DNA of 64,000 nucleotides from Tritrichomonas musculus (lineage: Eukaryota; Parabasalia; Tritrichomonadida; Tritrichomonadidae). The DNA lies in contig JAPFFF010000016.1 in NCBI GenBank assembly GCA_039105265.1, forward strand, positions 806,001 through 870,000. Reading direction: 5' to 3'. A program made the position numbers and the translations under genes. The notes beneath the pieces were generated by a model. The model saw nothing but the letters and a program-made list of their open reading frames with translations. It was not told the origin of the DNA and made no database searches. This document shows, one piece after another, positions 21,371 through 35,000 of the stretch (position 1 is the first letter of the stretch; each line of letters opens with the position of its first letter).

Positions 21371-21767
21371 CTGTTTCATGTTGTTGCTGTTGATCGAAAG
21401 CAGAGGTGACAAAAATATAGTGACTATTCACCTGCTCACCTTTAATACAATTCACCTTAGTATTTAGAAATGGAATTGAATAAATGATGTTGAATTGTCC
21501 CACTCTTTTTTGTTGTGATATTATTGTAAGTGTTATTGAACAAATTAACTACACCATTAAACAAACTGAATTGGCTGGAAGCAATAAGGTTAGAAAAATA
21601 GGGTTAAATCTAACCTGTTAACCTTAATGCATTTTACATAAATTGAGTTCTTGTTTTGACCTATTAATTGGCCTTGTATTTTGATTATTTGAATGCATTT
21701 GATTGGTCATCAATCCACTCCATTTTCTGTTTCATGTTGTGGCTGTTAAATGAAAGCAGAGGTGACA
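21371..21767. repeat. 41-base direct repeat, copies 356 bases apart
   Basis: Copies at 21371-21411 and 21727-21767 share CTGTTTCATGTTGT, GCTGTT and GAAAGCAGAGGTGACA with about four differences. They sit a few hundred bases from the fossil virus-like module and could be remnants of element termini or of a separate dispersed repeat. Confidence 0.8.
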
Positions 21768-22144
21768 ACCGTAAAAATGCTGATGATAAAGGTGAAAATG
21801 CTCTATAGTAAGACATTAGTTAAGACATATTAAGACGGGCAACTTACTCTAGGTTTTTTATTGTGGTTTCCTATGTAGAGTAGTGTCTTATGTCTTGTCT
21901 TATTTAAGTCATTATTCATGACAATTGAAAGTTGACAAACATTTTGACTAAGTTTGAAAGTTGAAAAAAAATGGGAGGGAAAAAAGTAGGAGAGGATTTT
22001 GAGCGTCAAAAAACAAGACAACTTAAGACACTAAGACGGTACTTAACATAGGTTTTTGATATGAAGTCTTAAGGCAAGTACAAATGTCTCAGTTTAAGCT
22101 TACATAAGTTCAACAAACAAAAATAAAACGCGGTTTTTTTTATA

Positions 22145-24679
22145 TTAACTCTCTAGCTATTTCATCAGGAGCATTAAAATCATAGTCGTCATCATCATTG
22201 GTATTATCATTTTTGAACTTAGTTAGATATTCTTCACGGAGTACGTAACAATATGGTCTACTCCCTTTGGCCCTAATTGTTTAGCTTTGCAATAGCTATT
22301 CATGTGTTTATTGAACGTGATTTTGTTTGGAATATTGCTTAAATGTATTATATCCTGTGACCATTTCATGAAGTCATCGTATGAATCATCTTTGATATAA
22401 CCCTCAACAAAATCTTTCTTATGATATTGAATGAACAATTCAAATAGCGATAAAGATGATTTTTGGATATTTTCTTTTGACTCTGTCATTGGTATTTTTC
22501 TGCTATTCCAATTACTAATATCACAGTTCATAAAGAATGTGAACAATTGTTGATAGAACTCTGGATGATTGATTACTTGTGCAAGCTTGTTGAAATATTC
22601 ATAATCATCAGCATATTTGTTTGATGTTGTGGTTACCATATAACGCCTATCTCCACGTTCTATTTTAACAGGTGCTACGTGATTGCTGACAATTATTAAA
22701 TTCACCACGTTCTCAACTTCACGTACTGGTTCACATTTCTGGTTAATTAACATCCTCTTTTCGGTTAGTATTGATTTAAGACTGTAAGCATTAAAGTATT
22801 TGTTAGTATCTACCGAAGAAATTTCATTGCATACAATCAACTTCTTATTCTCAAGCATAGCATTAAACGTGCCAGTCAAGTAATCAAGGTTGTTTAAGTT
22901 AGGCGTTGCATAAATACCTAGCAGCTTGCAGATAATGTCAGTAAAAGGCATGTTCTTACCTGTTTCTTGATCGCCGTTAATAACTAATGCGACTTCTGTT
23001 TTGGCCTTTGGGTTCTTGATTATGTATACCCACGACACTATATATTTGTAAACTTCGTCATTATAAGAAGCAATAATGTTGTGAATATGTGTAAGTATTG
23101 GTTGGATAATGTCAGGTTTGAAATCATTAGTAATTGTGTAATCATATCCTTGGAAGTAACTAAATATTGACGGATTATCGCTGTAAAAACTTATGACCGA
23201 TTTCATGAAGATATTTTTGTTGCGTCAACTATTGAATATCGTTAATGCGGTAGCATCATGTTCTTTGCCTTCTTTAACGTATTTGCCCAAGTAAATGGAA
23301 TTAAGTAATGTTGACAATCCTTTGTAATCCTAATATGAGAGTTTATAAGCGTTGTCTTCCATATTTGCATGTTCCTTGATAATGAACAATGGTTTACCAG
23401 AATTAATGAATACAAGTACTTGCTTCAAATCTGTAAGGAATTCTCCAACACGTATACCATAACCATTAGAATTTTCATAATGCTTGGTACGTAAAGTATC
23501 TAATGAAAATTCTCCCTTGATATTAAATATTACTGACTCATCGACTTTGTTTTGTACAAACTTACTAAGGTATTGATTACGAACATTTTTGTCAACGTGC
23601 TTGAGCATTGAGAAGAACCATTTATTACTGAGTTCTTGTTCATAATGATTAGCAAAGTTATCTACTGGACAGCCATTCGTATGTTCACGTTGATTATACC
23701 ACAGTGTCAACACTGCAGATAGCGTTTGTAATTCATATGAAGAATGATACAGTATTGGTAAGATAGTTATTAAGTTATCGTATTCGGGTTCAAACTCACT
23801 AACTAATCCATACAATTCTTCTTCATTAAGCATTATCAATGAACTGTCAACAAGGAAGTTATCACCAATATTACGTGTAGGTAATACAGATTGTTGTTGA
23901 TGATTGTTTGGTTTGGTTGATGCAAATACGGGGTTCTTTGTCATAGTTGGTTTGTCCTTAAGCTTAAATAATGTTGACCATTGTGCTGCAGTTATTACTG
24001 GTTCATCTCCATGGACTTGAACAATATACATTGATGGAGTACCGGTAACTAATTTACCATGATTATTCTTGTTATCTGGACTGTCAGGACTGTAAATCTT
24101 ATCTGATAATACATGTCTGAACAATTGTCTTGATGATGAATGATTATACCTAGGAACAAGCTTGTAAACATTTGGGTCACATAATTTATGCACGCCGTCA
24201 TACTTATAGCCGCCTTTTGCGGTATGTGACATAATCATTTGTAAGTCTGATGCAGAGATCCTGGTTTCGTAGTATATTACATGCATAGAGACGTAATGCT
24301 TGTCATTTGCTATGTACCTAAAACCAATTTCTTTAGCTATTGATTCGTCATTACTATATCCACCATAACTGTATTTGCCAAATACTTTTGCAACATTGTC
24401 TAATCATTCAAGGACGTCGTAAAGTTCTTCATCAGTAGCTATCTCATCAAAATCAAAGTACAAATGGACGAATGTTGGTGATATTAATGCTTCAAAGAAT
24501 GGAATATGTGCAAAATCGTGATCATTAATAGCGTTCCATGATACCTCAAATGGTTTAAAGTTATTTGATCTCGTCATGCAATCCACGTATTTGATATTAT
24601 TATTTGAAATAACCGGATCTAAATCTTCATCGCGCCAATCTATAGTTAAGCTATCATAATTGCTGTTACTTGCTGTCAT
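22145..24679 (-). mobile_element. Fossil virus-like primase and D5-like superfamily 3 helicase module (broken)
   Basis: The minus strand carries remnants of a replication module of the kind found in large DNA viruses, their virus-like relatives and some linear plasmids. Its upstream part resembles an archaeo-eukaryotic primase (a YFDFDE acidic motif; further on YYETRISASDL and a SRQLF segment). Its downstream part resembles a poxvirus D5-type superfamily 3 helicase (NGDQETGKN as Walker A, LIVCNEISS as Walker B, a VSN sensor and a GDRRY arginine-finger region). It is broken, with at least two breaks. No capsid, polymerase or integrase part is seen nearby. Base composition is richer in G/C than the surrounding DNA. 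Long stretches are still readable, so it is probably a fairly young fossil. The exact family cannot be fixed from sequence alone. Confidence 0.72.
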
Positions 24680-25960
24680 ATTTTTGCGTGTAATTATTTT
24701 TGTGTAAAATATTGTTAAAAAAGAATGTTAAAAAAATATTTGTGAAAATAATTACCAAAACTTTCCACCTTCAAATCGTTACCGCGTTTTGTTGGATTTG
24801 GTATTTATGTCATTGATTACTGATTGCTGGATTGCTTCATAAAATAAAAATATATTTATGTTGTATATTAATATCAAATGTTGTTGTTAATGCTATATTA
24901 TTATTTTAAAGTTAACACCTTTTATTTAATAAAAAATGATTATTCATTCAGAAAAAATTCATCAACAAAAATACGCAATATATAATAATCTCTTCTTTAA
25001 AAAAATTTTATTAAAATAGCAAATTTGTATAATTTATTTAATAAATTATATATATGAAGAATTAGTGATTTTTAAAACGAAAAATATTATTTATTATTTA
25101 TTATTTGATTGATCAATCTTAAAAAAAAAATTCCATAAAAAATGAAATCTATGGCAATATTAGTTGTTATTATACTAAAATTCATAAAAATATTTGAAAT
25201 GCTTTAAATTTTCTTACGTTTTTGTATTTTCCGTTACGAAAGTGAAAATTTCCGTAACAAAAAAGAAAATTTCCGTTACGAAAGTGGATTTTTCCGTTAC
25301 AAAAGTGAAACAGGTGTATCCATTTACTCAAAAAATCATACAAAAATAGAAAAAAGCAATAATTAAAAGTTTATAATGTCAGCTAAAGCAAATAAATAAT
25401 GATAAAATGATTTTGGAACCAAAAATGTTGATGATTATAAAAAAAATGTACGTTTTAATCGAACTTTTTCATAACGAATAAACCATTCAATTTATTTTGG
25501 AAACCTCAGGTTTGCATGGAAATCTCCAGTTTATCATAGAAATCTACAATTTTTTTTTTTATAAATCTAATATATTCGTATATAATTGAAGTAATCAGTA
25601 AAAACTATGTTCATGAAATACCTTAGGTTATTTTGAAAATGTAATTATTTTTGAGTAAACTTTGATTTATCCACAAAAAAAAGAGGTTTATTGAGAAAGA
25701 TAGGTTTTTTGTAAATGTATAAATATCCATACATAACCTATGCTTTCCGGGCAATCTGAGACTCTAATGAAATATGAATTCGTAGGATAAAAAAATAAAC
25801 GTATAAAAATAATAAACGTATTTTTTACATATACAAAATGACTTATTACTTTGAATTGCATCATCATCTGAACTTAATTTTTTTAATATAATAACATTTA
25901 CATGTAAATATTAATTGCAATAAATCGATAATATATATATAAAACACAAGTTGAGATTCT
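24680..25960. other. AT-rich spacer, no gene seen
   Basis: 1.3 kb between two remnants. Only the short tandem array at 25228-25310 stands out. Confidence 0.55.
25228..25310. repeat. Short tandem repeat, about four units of 20-21 bases
   Basis: Four imperfect copies of TTTCCGTTACGAAAGTGAAAA follow each other, varying mainly at the GTTACGAA core (GTAACAAA, GTTACAAA). The CCGTTACG core is unusual in this AT-rich setting. Confidence 0.85.
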
Positions 25961-26009
25961 AAAATTTTATGGAACAACCTATATTAAACTTACACATTTA
26001 TCGCACAAA

Positions 26010-26940
26010 AACAATACTATATTCACATTATAATATGAACAATACTAGCTTTCGTTTAGCAACTGGATATCTCTTCTCGATACTTGTAACAACTTTAAAC
26101 ATACTCTCTCGATCTTTAAGTATATCGTCAATCCACTTGTTGGACTTGTATTTGACGATATTGTCGTTAATTCGACATTTATGTAAGTTTGTACCTTTCC
26201 AACCATAACAGTCTAGTACTTCGACGACATCACCTTCTTTAACTATCTCATTGATTTTCTAGAGTTTATTACTATTAATGTACTTGCGTTTAAAGATTTC
26301 ATCGGTATATTCTTTCGTAATCGATCTACTATATTCCGAATCAACTGTAGAGTTTTCATATACTTCATCGTCAGATCCGTTATCGAATACATCAACGACA
26401 TCCTTTACTGGTTGTAGGTTCTTACATTTTTTGTAAACCGTTCCATGCTTTTCGAAAACGAAACACCATTTTCTAGTATCTCTACCAGAGATCTTCTCAT
26501 CCAATTTATATAATTCTACATATAGTGAAGAAGATCGATCTACACCTCCACGATTATAGATGAAGTTTTTCTGTTCTCGATCTGCTAGATACAATAGTAA
26601 TAGTGTTGTTGTCGTCAACTCGTTATCTGGACTTACAGCTAGTAGATATCTGGAAACCCATACACGTACATCTTAAAGTTATCTTCCACATCCAACAATC
26701 TCTTGTAATACGTTTTCGGTTTCGATAACTCTTGTCATACTTGTACCTCTTCTTGCAACTTGTCATAATTATCGTTAATGGATTTCACTACTGAGTCTAC
26801 TTTATCGTTATCTGCAATAACAGTATTAATCGTATCATCGTGTTTCTTCATAAACATCTTCTCATCTTCTAACTCTTTCAAATATTGTTGTTCTATAGTG
26901 TTTCTCATTTCGGTGAGAATAAAATAGACTGTGGAGTCGA
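26010..26940 (-). pseudogene. Unrecognised broken coding remnant, possibly from a dispersed or virus-like element
   Basis: The minus strand reads as coding sequence for most of this stretch, interrupted by a few breaks; I treat it as a fossil. The upstream part is a charged helical segment, the middle contains YLADREQKNFIYNRGG and DTRKWCFVFEKHG, and the end is Lys-rich with GWKGTNLHKCRI. I do not recognise the family. Its G/C content is above that of the flanks, like the primase-helicase fossil 1.3 kb away, so the two may have come together or belong to one element; that link is only inference. Confidence 0.4.
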
Positions 26941-27429
26941 TAAACTTAAACTCACTTTATCGGTCCCAATGACAACACTTAATAAAATCGTAAAAATTTC
27001 CAAAACTTTTGAAAATTTCAAATTGAATTTTGCGAAAATGAAACTATAAAATGTTGGCAAAAGTGTTTTTTTTTTTTCCCCCTTGCAAACTTACATGCCT
27101 AACTATAATTATGACAGTCACGTACAATTTAACTGTTGAAACATGAGAAATTCTAAGAAAAATACTAAATAAAGAATTTCTTTAAAAAAGATAACTTTAA
27201 CCCAAAAAGTTATGTGATTAAAAATTTTATTACAAAAGTGGATTTATTATAATATACCTTTATTTTAATCATATTTTTAAACCTTTATATTTATATTTAA
27301 ATAATAAACTGATTTTTTAAAAAATATTAAATAAATTAATATACTTTATTAAATATTTAATGCATAATATACGAATTAAAATTGACTTGAATATTGATAA
27401 AAACTACTTTAATTTATAAAAATTTTCAA
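26941..27429. other. AT-rich spacer, no gene seen
   Basis: Promoter-side flank of the C2 gene. Nothing recognisable apart from A/T tracts. Confidence 0.5.
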
Positions 27430-28128
27430 ATGTTATACCAACTTCACGTTCGTGTTATCGAAGCAGATGACATTCCTAGAATGGACGCAAATGCAACAGA
27501 TGCATATTGCATTCTTCAAACCAGCTCAGAATCTCGAACTACAGCTTGCATTCGTAATAGTATGCATCCACGCTGGAATCAAGAATTCCATTTCAATACA
27601 GCAACTCCAAATATTGGTTCATTACGTATTACAATGCGCGATAAAGATACCTTTAAAGATGATAACATTTCTTCTCTAGATATTCAACTTTGCTCACTTC
27701 CAGTTGGACAAGTTATTGATCAATGGTATAACATGGTTCCATTTAATCATGTTCGAAAAGGTGGTCGAATTCATCTTCTTTTACACATGGGCTTATCAGG
27801 ACAACCTCCATTTGTACCTTCAGCTCCAGCTGCACCAGGATATGCTGCACCTGCTTACCCGGCTGCACCAGGATATGTCGCACCTGCTCCTGGATATCCA
27901 CCAGCTCCTGGATATCCTGCTACCCCAGGATATCCACCAGCTCCAGGCTATCCTGCTACCCCAGGCTATCCACCAGCTCCAGGCTATCCTGCTACCCCAG
28001 GATATCCACCAGCTCCAGGCTATCCTGCTGCCCCAGGCTATCCACCAGCTCCAGGTTATCCACCAGCCCCAGGCTATCCACCAGCTCCTGGCTATCCACC
28101 AGCTCCAGGTTATCCACCACGTTATTAA
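27430..28128 (+). CDS. C2-domain protein with a Pro-Gly-Tyr repeat tail
   Basis: The start is the ATG at 27430; upstream codons are open but contain no earlier ATG. Residues 1-125 form a C2 domain (LHVRVIEADDIPRMD, DAYCILQ, HPRWNQEFHF, MRDKDTFKDDNI) with the aspartates that bind calcium. Residues about 130-232 are a Pro/Ala-rich tail with about 15 PGYPPA or PGYPAT units (18-base DNA repeats), ending PPRY. Such C2-proline proteins bind phospholipid in response to calcium. The PGYP repeats resemble annexin-VII and synexin-like tails that self-associate at membranes. Codon use is biased to C-ending codons, consistent with high expression. The other open frames across the repeats are shadows. Confidence 0.9.
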   Translation: MLYQLHVRVIEADDIPRMDANATDAYCILQTSSESRTTACIRNSMHPRWNQEFHFNTATPNIGSLRITMRDKDTFKDDNISSLDIQLCSLPVGQVIDQWYNMVPFNHVRKGGRIHLLLHMGLSGQPPFVPSAPAAPGYAAPAYPAAPGYVAPAPGYPPAPGYPATPGYPPAPGYPATPGYPPAPGYPATPGYPPAPGYPAAPGYPPAPGYPPAPGYPPAPGYPPAPGYPPRY

Positions 28129-29072
28129 ATACTTTCAATACCTTACATTTCTTGTCAATAAACGTTGAAATAAACAAAGTTATATATTATTTATATCATA
28201 TTTTTTTTTTTTACACAACAAAGGTATTTTAATGATAAATTAATCTTTTTTTTTCATTGTTCGAATTGTTAAGTTTAATCATCCTTATAATAAGAATCTT
28301 ATTTCAGCAAGAAAAAAATATCTTATAATTATTATTTAAATTATTGAAAATTTACTGTCATAAAAAAAATATACGAATGAAATAACTTCTTTTAAGATTA
28401 GGGGTTTCATTAGAGGATGCTGATATGATATAAATTTTACAAAAAATACAACATGTCGACATTATCATGAAATCTTCTAGAAGATTTCAAAATCATATGA
28501 CTACTTAAGCCAAATAAAATTCATTACATGAATCTGTAATAGATGAATAAATTGCAATTACCCATATTCAATTTCAGAAAAATCAATTGATATAAAATAT
28601 TAAGGTGAATATAAAAAAGCATTTGATGCAAAGAATTATTCGTCTATCAAAAAAACTACCTAACTTCAAATTTTTTTTTTTACAAAAAGTGTTTTTTATC
28701 CCAAAATTTTTATTCAAAAAATGATCGTAAATTTATTTACACATTACATTGTTCCTTGAAATTCACATACCAACAATATATAATTTTAATATATATTAAA
28801 ATTAATATTTATTTAATTTTCTATTAACTTTTTATTTTTTTGAATAAAATGATAAACAAAAAACGATAACATTTGAATTAAAACCTAAAATAAACAAAAT
28901 ATGAATTTTCCGAAATTTATAATGTTTTTCCTTATTTATTAAAATAAATTTATATTATATTAAATTAATTAAATTTATATTTTATTTTAATTATTTTAAT
29001 AAACAGATATACATTTCAAAAAAGTTATTTTATTTCTTGACAATATAAAACTAATTCAATTTTATGTAAGAA
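28129..29072. other. AT-rich intergenic region, no gene seen
   Basis: About 940 bases without coding signal. TCAATT at 29056-29061 lies 11 bases before the VPS13 ATG and may be its initiator. Confidence 0.55.
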
Positions 29073-32000
29073 ATGTCTTCCTTCGTCGAAAAAATAACAT
29101 TAAAAATTCTTTCTCATTATCTTGATAATTACATTAATCCAATTCAAGGTTCTCAGTTAAAAATGGCATTGAAAACAGGAAATGCAGAATTACATAATGT
29201 AACCATTAAATCAACAGCATTATCCATGCATCATTTACCATTTACAGTTACCAGTGGCATAATACAATCGATTAAGCTCCATTTCCCATGGAAATCATTA
29301 AAAAAGCAACCATGCATAATTGAGATAGATGGGATTCATATTATCGCCAATTTTTCAAAAGATATTACAGTAAAATCAGAGCTAGAAATCAAAGAAAGCG
29401 TTTTGAAAGAATTAGAAGAAGCAGGATTAGGTGAAGAAAAAATAAAAAATGCATTATTTCAAGGCACAGTTTCACAAGTTATTTCAAACATTATTATTAA
29501 AATTAAGAATGTCCATATTCGAGTAGAAATAAACACGCCAGATCCTAATACATGTTTTGCACTTGGAATCATGTGCAATAAACTCGAATTATTTTCAATT
29601 AGTGAAAACGGTCAACAAACTTTCATTCAATCCGATTCAAACATTGCAAAACGAATTCAAATTCAAGATTTTTCGATTTATGCGGATCCTCAACCAGAAC
29701 GGATAGATTTACCGACAACTCAAGAAAAAGTGGAAGAATATTTGAAAATGAGATATAATGAAAAGCACTCGTTTATATTAGATTCGTTTTCTTTTTCTAC
29801 TGATTATTTTATTACGAAGCATCAACTACAAACTTTTTCAAAGATGGCCAATCAAATTGACCAAATTTATTTCAAATTCACTCAAAAACAAATGGCCATT
29901 TTTGGTGAATTTTTATTTCAATATAATTTGTTTCAATTACGTCAACGTTATGCAATTTTGGGGCACCCTCGTCACCCGCCATTTTCTGAAGTTGAAAATG
30001 AAGAAAGGAAACTGTCGTTACAATGGTGGCGATTTTTACATCAATGCACCATTGAGAAAAGGTATCCAAATCGACTCAATATTCAAGAATCAATTCTGAT
30101 TTTAAAATCAAGAACTAATTACTACAATATTTGGAAAATTAGACAATCAATGAATCCGCAAGAATTCAAGAAAAGTTCCAAATATTCTAAACTTAAATCA
30201 ATCGAAGAAAAACTACCTTTAAATGCAATTTTGTTTTTAAGAAATTATTCTGATTATAGAATTAATAAAGAAAAAAAAGACCAATCGAAAATTGTCATTG
30301 ATAAAAGCGAATTAGAGATGTTAACGAATTCAAATGCAGTCGAAACTTGTAGAGACATTTCGCTTTTGATAAATAAAATTAAAGTTAAAATTTATGAAGA
30401 ACAAAATGATAAAAAACCAATCTTAACATTCGCTGCAGATGAACTAATCAGCAAATATCTTCAACCGTTTGATAAATCTTTGAATTTTTCTTTGGTTTGT
30501 AAAACAATGAAAATTTATTCAAAAGAAAAAATCATTTTTCAACAAGACTCAATAAACCGATCGTCAATTGAAATGAATTATCAATATAGACCAAATACAA
30601 AAGAAAAATATGCTGATATAGTTGCTTCTTCGCCTTTTATTAATGTTGATCTTAAGTTCTTATATAAATTAAAGGCAATGCTGTATGATAACGGTTTTAA
30701 AAAATGTCCTTCTTCGAGCTATTTTTCATTCACTAAAAAAATAGCTGAAAAAGTAACTGAAGAAGCTAATAAAACTACTCCTTACATGATTCGAAAAGGC
30801 CAGTATTCTGACATGATTCTGCAGAAGAAATGTGACGAGTACCCATTCCTGAAACTGACAATGAAAATGTATTCACCAACTGTTCAAATTCAAGGAATTA
30901 GATTGTCATTTAAGATGAAAGAAATCAATTTCGAATCATTCCCAATTCATGAAAGATTTGCAGATCGTGTTGAATCATTGTATATTAATTATTTACTGAA
31001 ATGCACCGATTTCACAATTGGACTTGGCGAAAATGAAATATTAAAACCAGTTTCAATTGACTTCATTTTGGACTTGATTATTGCTCCAGTTGAATGGCTA
31101 GATAAGTTCAAAATTTCTTTAAATATATCATCAATTGCTGTTATTTTTAATAAAGAAAGTTACCTTGAAGCCATGTCTGCAGTAGACCAAATGCTGAAAT
31201 TGACACAAGAATTCGAACAAAAAGATAATGACAAAGTATTGACACCAATAAATGACCAATCAAAAAATAATTACATTGATAATTTGAATATGGAAAATCT
31301 ATCAACAAATTATGCAACAAAAGTTTCAATTTTATTTAATAATATATCATTGGAACTTGTTGGTGTTGGAAGATTTGACATTGTTAACTTTGAAACGCAA
31401 ATTACTGCTGGTTCAAATGGCCTTGGTCTCAATCTTCGTATACAAAACATTATATGTAATTCACTTGAAAACAAGTATATTTTCTTTAATGTAAATGATG
31501 CTGTTTCTGATGATCATTTTCTGAAAGAAAACAATGCATTAGTTGCCCAATATACATTGTTTTTCGATAGAGCAATTAAATTGAGTGCGTTTATCAATTC
31601 ACCAACAATCATCATTGATTTGGGATGGTTGGAATCAACTTTAGACTTTTTCAAATGCTCTGAATTAGGTTTCCAACAACAACAACAGCCTCAGCAGCCA
31701 CCACAACCAACTGCAGCAAATGATTCAGATATTAATATAATGGAATCTGTTATGACAAATTCTGTTGAGTTCCAATTAATAAAGCCAACATTTAAAGTCA
31801 TTCTTCCCGCATTTAGTAAATGCAAAGATGATGTTGAGCTCACGCTTAATTTGGATTACATTTCATATGGTGAACATGAAGATCAATCAAACGGAAAACA
31901 AAACATGATAATGAAAATGCCAACATTCAGTTTTGAATGGAAAAAACGGTTAATTGCAACAATTGATAATTTTTCAATTTTGTTTGGCGATTCAATGTCA

Positions 32001-35000
32001 TTTTATTTAGACGGAATAACTGTTTTTGACATGGTTGAAGATCTAGATATAATTAAAATAAAGCCAATATTAACACAAGATAGAAATAACAAGCCACTTT
32101 TTGTTGTTCAGACAGAAAACGATAATTATGATATAACAATAGATGATTTCATGATTTTGTTTGATGTTAATTCATATATGATTCCTGAATTAATCTTATC
32201 ATTGCTTAAATCCTCAATTTTTACAAATATAATTTATTCTTTCTTTGATGAAACATATAGTTCCACACCAAAAACAGAAGAAGAAAAAACAAATCCTTCA
32301 AATGAAACAAGTTCATATTCATATAAATTAAATATGACAAATATTAATGTTATTTTCATTGATAAAGATATTAAGCTTAATTCTTATTTTACGGGAATGT
32401 TTACAATAAGTCCAGATGTCAATCATTATTATTTCCAAGATTTCAGTTTGTCTTTCAGTGAAAAAAATGTTGATTTTGCTCCAATTTTTGAAAAAATAAG
32501 CCTCGAATTTGGGTTTAAACAAGACACTTTCGTGTTTACATTGGGTAAAATTAACACATTTGTAAGTCCATCTGATATAATTGACATAAAGAATTTTGTT
32601 GACAAAGTCATGAATTTGTATTCAAACTTTTCTCATCAGCTTGATTATTCACAGCCAGTTGAAGAAATAAGTGAATCAGAGCCAACTAATAAAATATGTT
32701 TAGTCAACAATCAAATTGTTTTTGAATTGTGTGAAGATAATAGAACGACAAAAGTTCCATTTCCATTTCTTCGTCTTTCAATAAATCAAAATGCAATCAA
32801 TGCTTCATTAAATGATGCAGAGCCTTCTTTTCTTCTTCTTGGATTTCACGTTGAAATATTCAACAAAAGCACTCAAAGATGGGACTTGATGATGGAGCCA
32901 TTAGAAATCTATTTATCATTTACTGACATGAAACATTTCTATTTTGAAATCAAAGATAATGTGAATTTAATTTTTTCACATTCAGTTTTGAATCAAATTT
33001 GTCAGTTTCAATTCAAAAAGCAATCAGTCAATCATCAAAACATCTTGCCAAGCTTTTTCATTGAAAATAATACACCAGAAACTTGTGAACTTATTTTTAA
33101 TGATAAAAATAACAACATATTAATTCCACCACAATGCATTTCAGCATTGAAAAAGAACGAACCATTCAAATTCATGGGAACTGTCATTGATCCATTGAAT
33201 TTCTTTTCACCTCAGTTCATTTCAAATAAATACTCATTCTCTATTTTCAGTAAAGGAAAAGAGCGTTATATATCAATCAGTTCTCCACTTCTTCTTAAAA
33301 ACAAAAGCAGCATTGATTTAATTTACCAAGAAAAGCATTCTGGAAAGACAATTGATATATACAAAAAATCAATCACTCCGTTGCATAAAATGGCTGCTGA
33401 ATTTGGAATTTATGGCAAAAATCCAAGTAAATCGCCTCAAGCTATTAACTTGTTTGAACTGAAAGACAAAAGAAGTCTGTTCATACCGGTCAATACTGAA
33501 GATAAAACTTATTATTTTTATATTTCAATTAAATTTTCAAATAAAAGAGGAATTGTCATGTTATCATTAACACCTAAGTATAAAATTCGTAACAATTACA
33601 AATTACCTGTTTTATTCAAAGTTAATGACACATCACAAAAAGTGACAATTCCTGGCAAATCAACTGAATATTTGAATCAAGTAGATTTTGATTCTTCTTT
33701 CAATTTTACAATTCTTGCTAATAATCATTTATCACAAGTATCAAGATTAGATCTTAGTAATAATAATAATGCTTTTATTCCTGTTAATTTCTTATCAAAT
33801 TCTGCTTTTTCGCTTAGATTTGATAATGATATCATTACAATTCAGCCACCTTTAATGGTCAAGAATTTAACAGATCTTCCTATCATTTTATTTGATTTCC
33901 AAAATAATCCAATTATTACACTTCCTAAGAAAAATTCTGAAGATTTTATCGGCCCGCCTGACTTTTTCAAAGAGGGCAAAATTCAACTCTCAATTCAAAT
34001 CCATGGTTATGAAAAAAGCGAACTTTTTGATACAGAAATTGGCCGTAAAGAAATGTTTCTTAAATCACTTTCAGGCGACCTTAGCATTCCTATTTCTTTG
34101 CTTTTCTCAATTGGAACAACAGGCATCATTCATCTCAAAATTGATTATCTTATTTATATTCAAAATGAATCAACAGAAAGGCTTCATTTTCAGCCAATTG
34201 ATGAACAATCCGTTGTCAAAGCAGAGAATTCACTTAATATTGATCCTGAGCAAACAAAGCCTGTTTATTTAAGCACATCCAAATTGAATTTCATGTTCGA
34301 TATTGAAAAGTATAAAGAAAAAATACAAATTGATTTAAAAAACACTTTAGAAAACCGAAATAAATTTGCCACTTTGTTTATAAATCAATTTCTTTTGCAA
34401 AAAAGTAACCAAATCATTCTTTCTGTTGATTTCCAGACATCAAAGACTCTTGCTGGTTATTTAATTGTAATTAAAAATTGCGTTTTCCCGCAGCCTCTTG
34501 TTTTAACAAATCTTCTTGGCGAAAAGAATGAAATGGAACAAGTTGACATTGTTGTCAATTGTGGATTTAAATCACAGAAAATTGTGAAACCAATGTCAAC
34601 ATCAATCATTAGTTCAAGAGAAGTTGCTGGTCAAAAACTGACTGTTTTTTGTTATGATCGAGAATTTGAAGTTGATTTAACAAAATTCACTGAACCAACT
34701 AAAGAAACAATTGAATCAGGACAGATCAAAATTGATGTTTATATCAAGTTAGTTTGCCTTGAAAACGGATCACATATGATTATCATTTCGAATGAAATTG
34801 AAAACAAAACAAACAAATTCAATTTCTTTTCAACGCGAGAAATTTCATTTGACTTTTCAATTCCATTTATTTCGATCAATTTGATTGATGATCAAATGAA
34901 AGAATTAGCTTTAATTGGATTCCAAAACACATCAATCAAATGCGAATTCACCAAAGATACAGTTTTAATGGATTTACAAGTTGATCTGTTCCAAATTGAT

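Larger units (their letters stand above)
19551..22144. other. Long gene-free accessory region with hairpin, palindromes and direct repeats
   Basis: About 2.6 kb with no convincing gene. An 83-codon frame at 20524-20775 is mostly Phe/Ile/Lys and ends inside a perfect hairpin, so I do not call it. The region holds a 28-bp stem hairpin, a cluster of TCGA/GATATC-type palindromes and a 41-base direct repeat, listed separately. Near 21820-22070 are loosely repeated AAGACA/TTAAGAC words next to the fossil helicase. Confidence 0.55.

Noticed and set aside
21187-22021. Short frames at 21187-21393 and 21830-22021
   Set aside because: They coincide with direct repeats and palindromes and have no recognisable protein features.
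25228-25310. CRISPR-like array
   Set aside because: Units follow each other without unique spacers; it is a simple tandem repeat.
27704-28177. Overlapping open frames with repeated Gln-Leu/His or Leu-Val-Asp patterns on both strands
   Set aside because: They come from other frames of the PGYPPA DNA repeats in the C2 gene.
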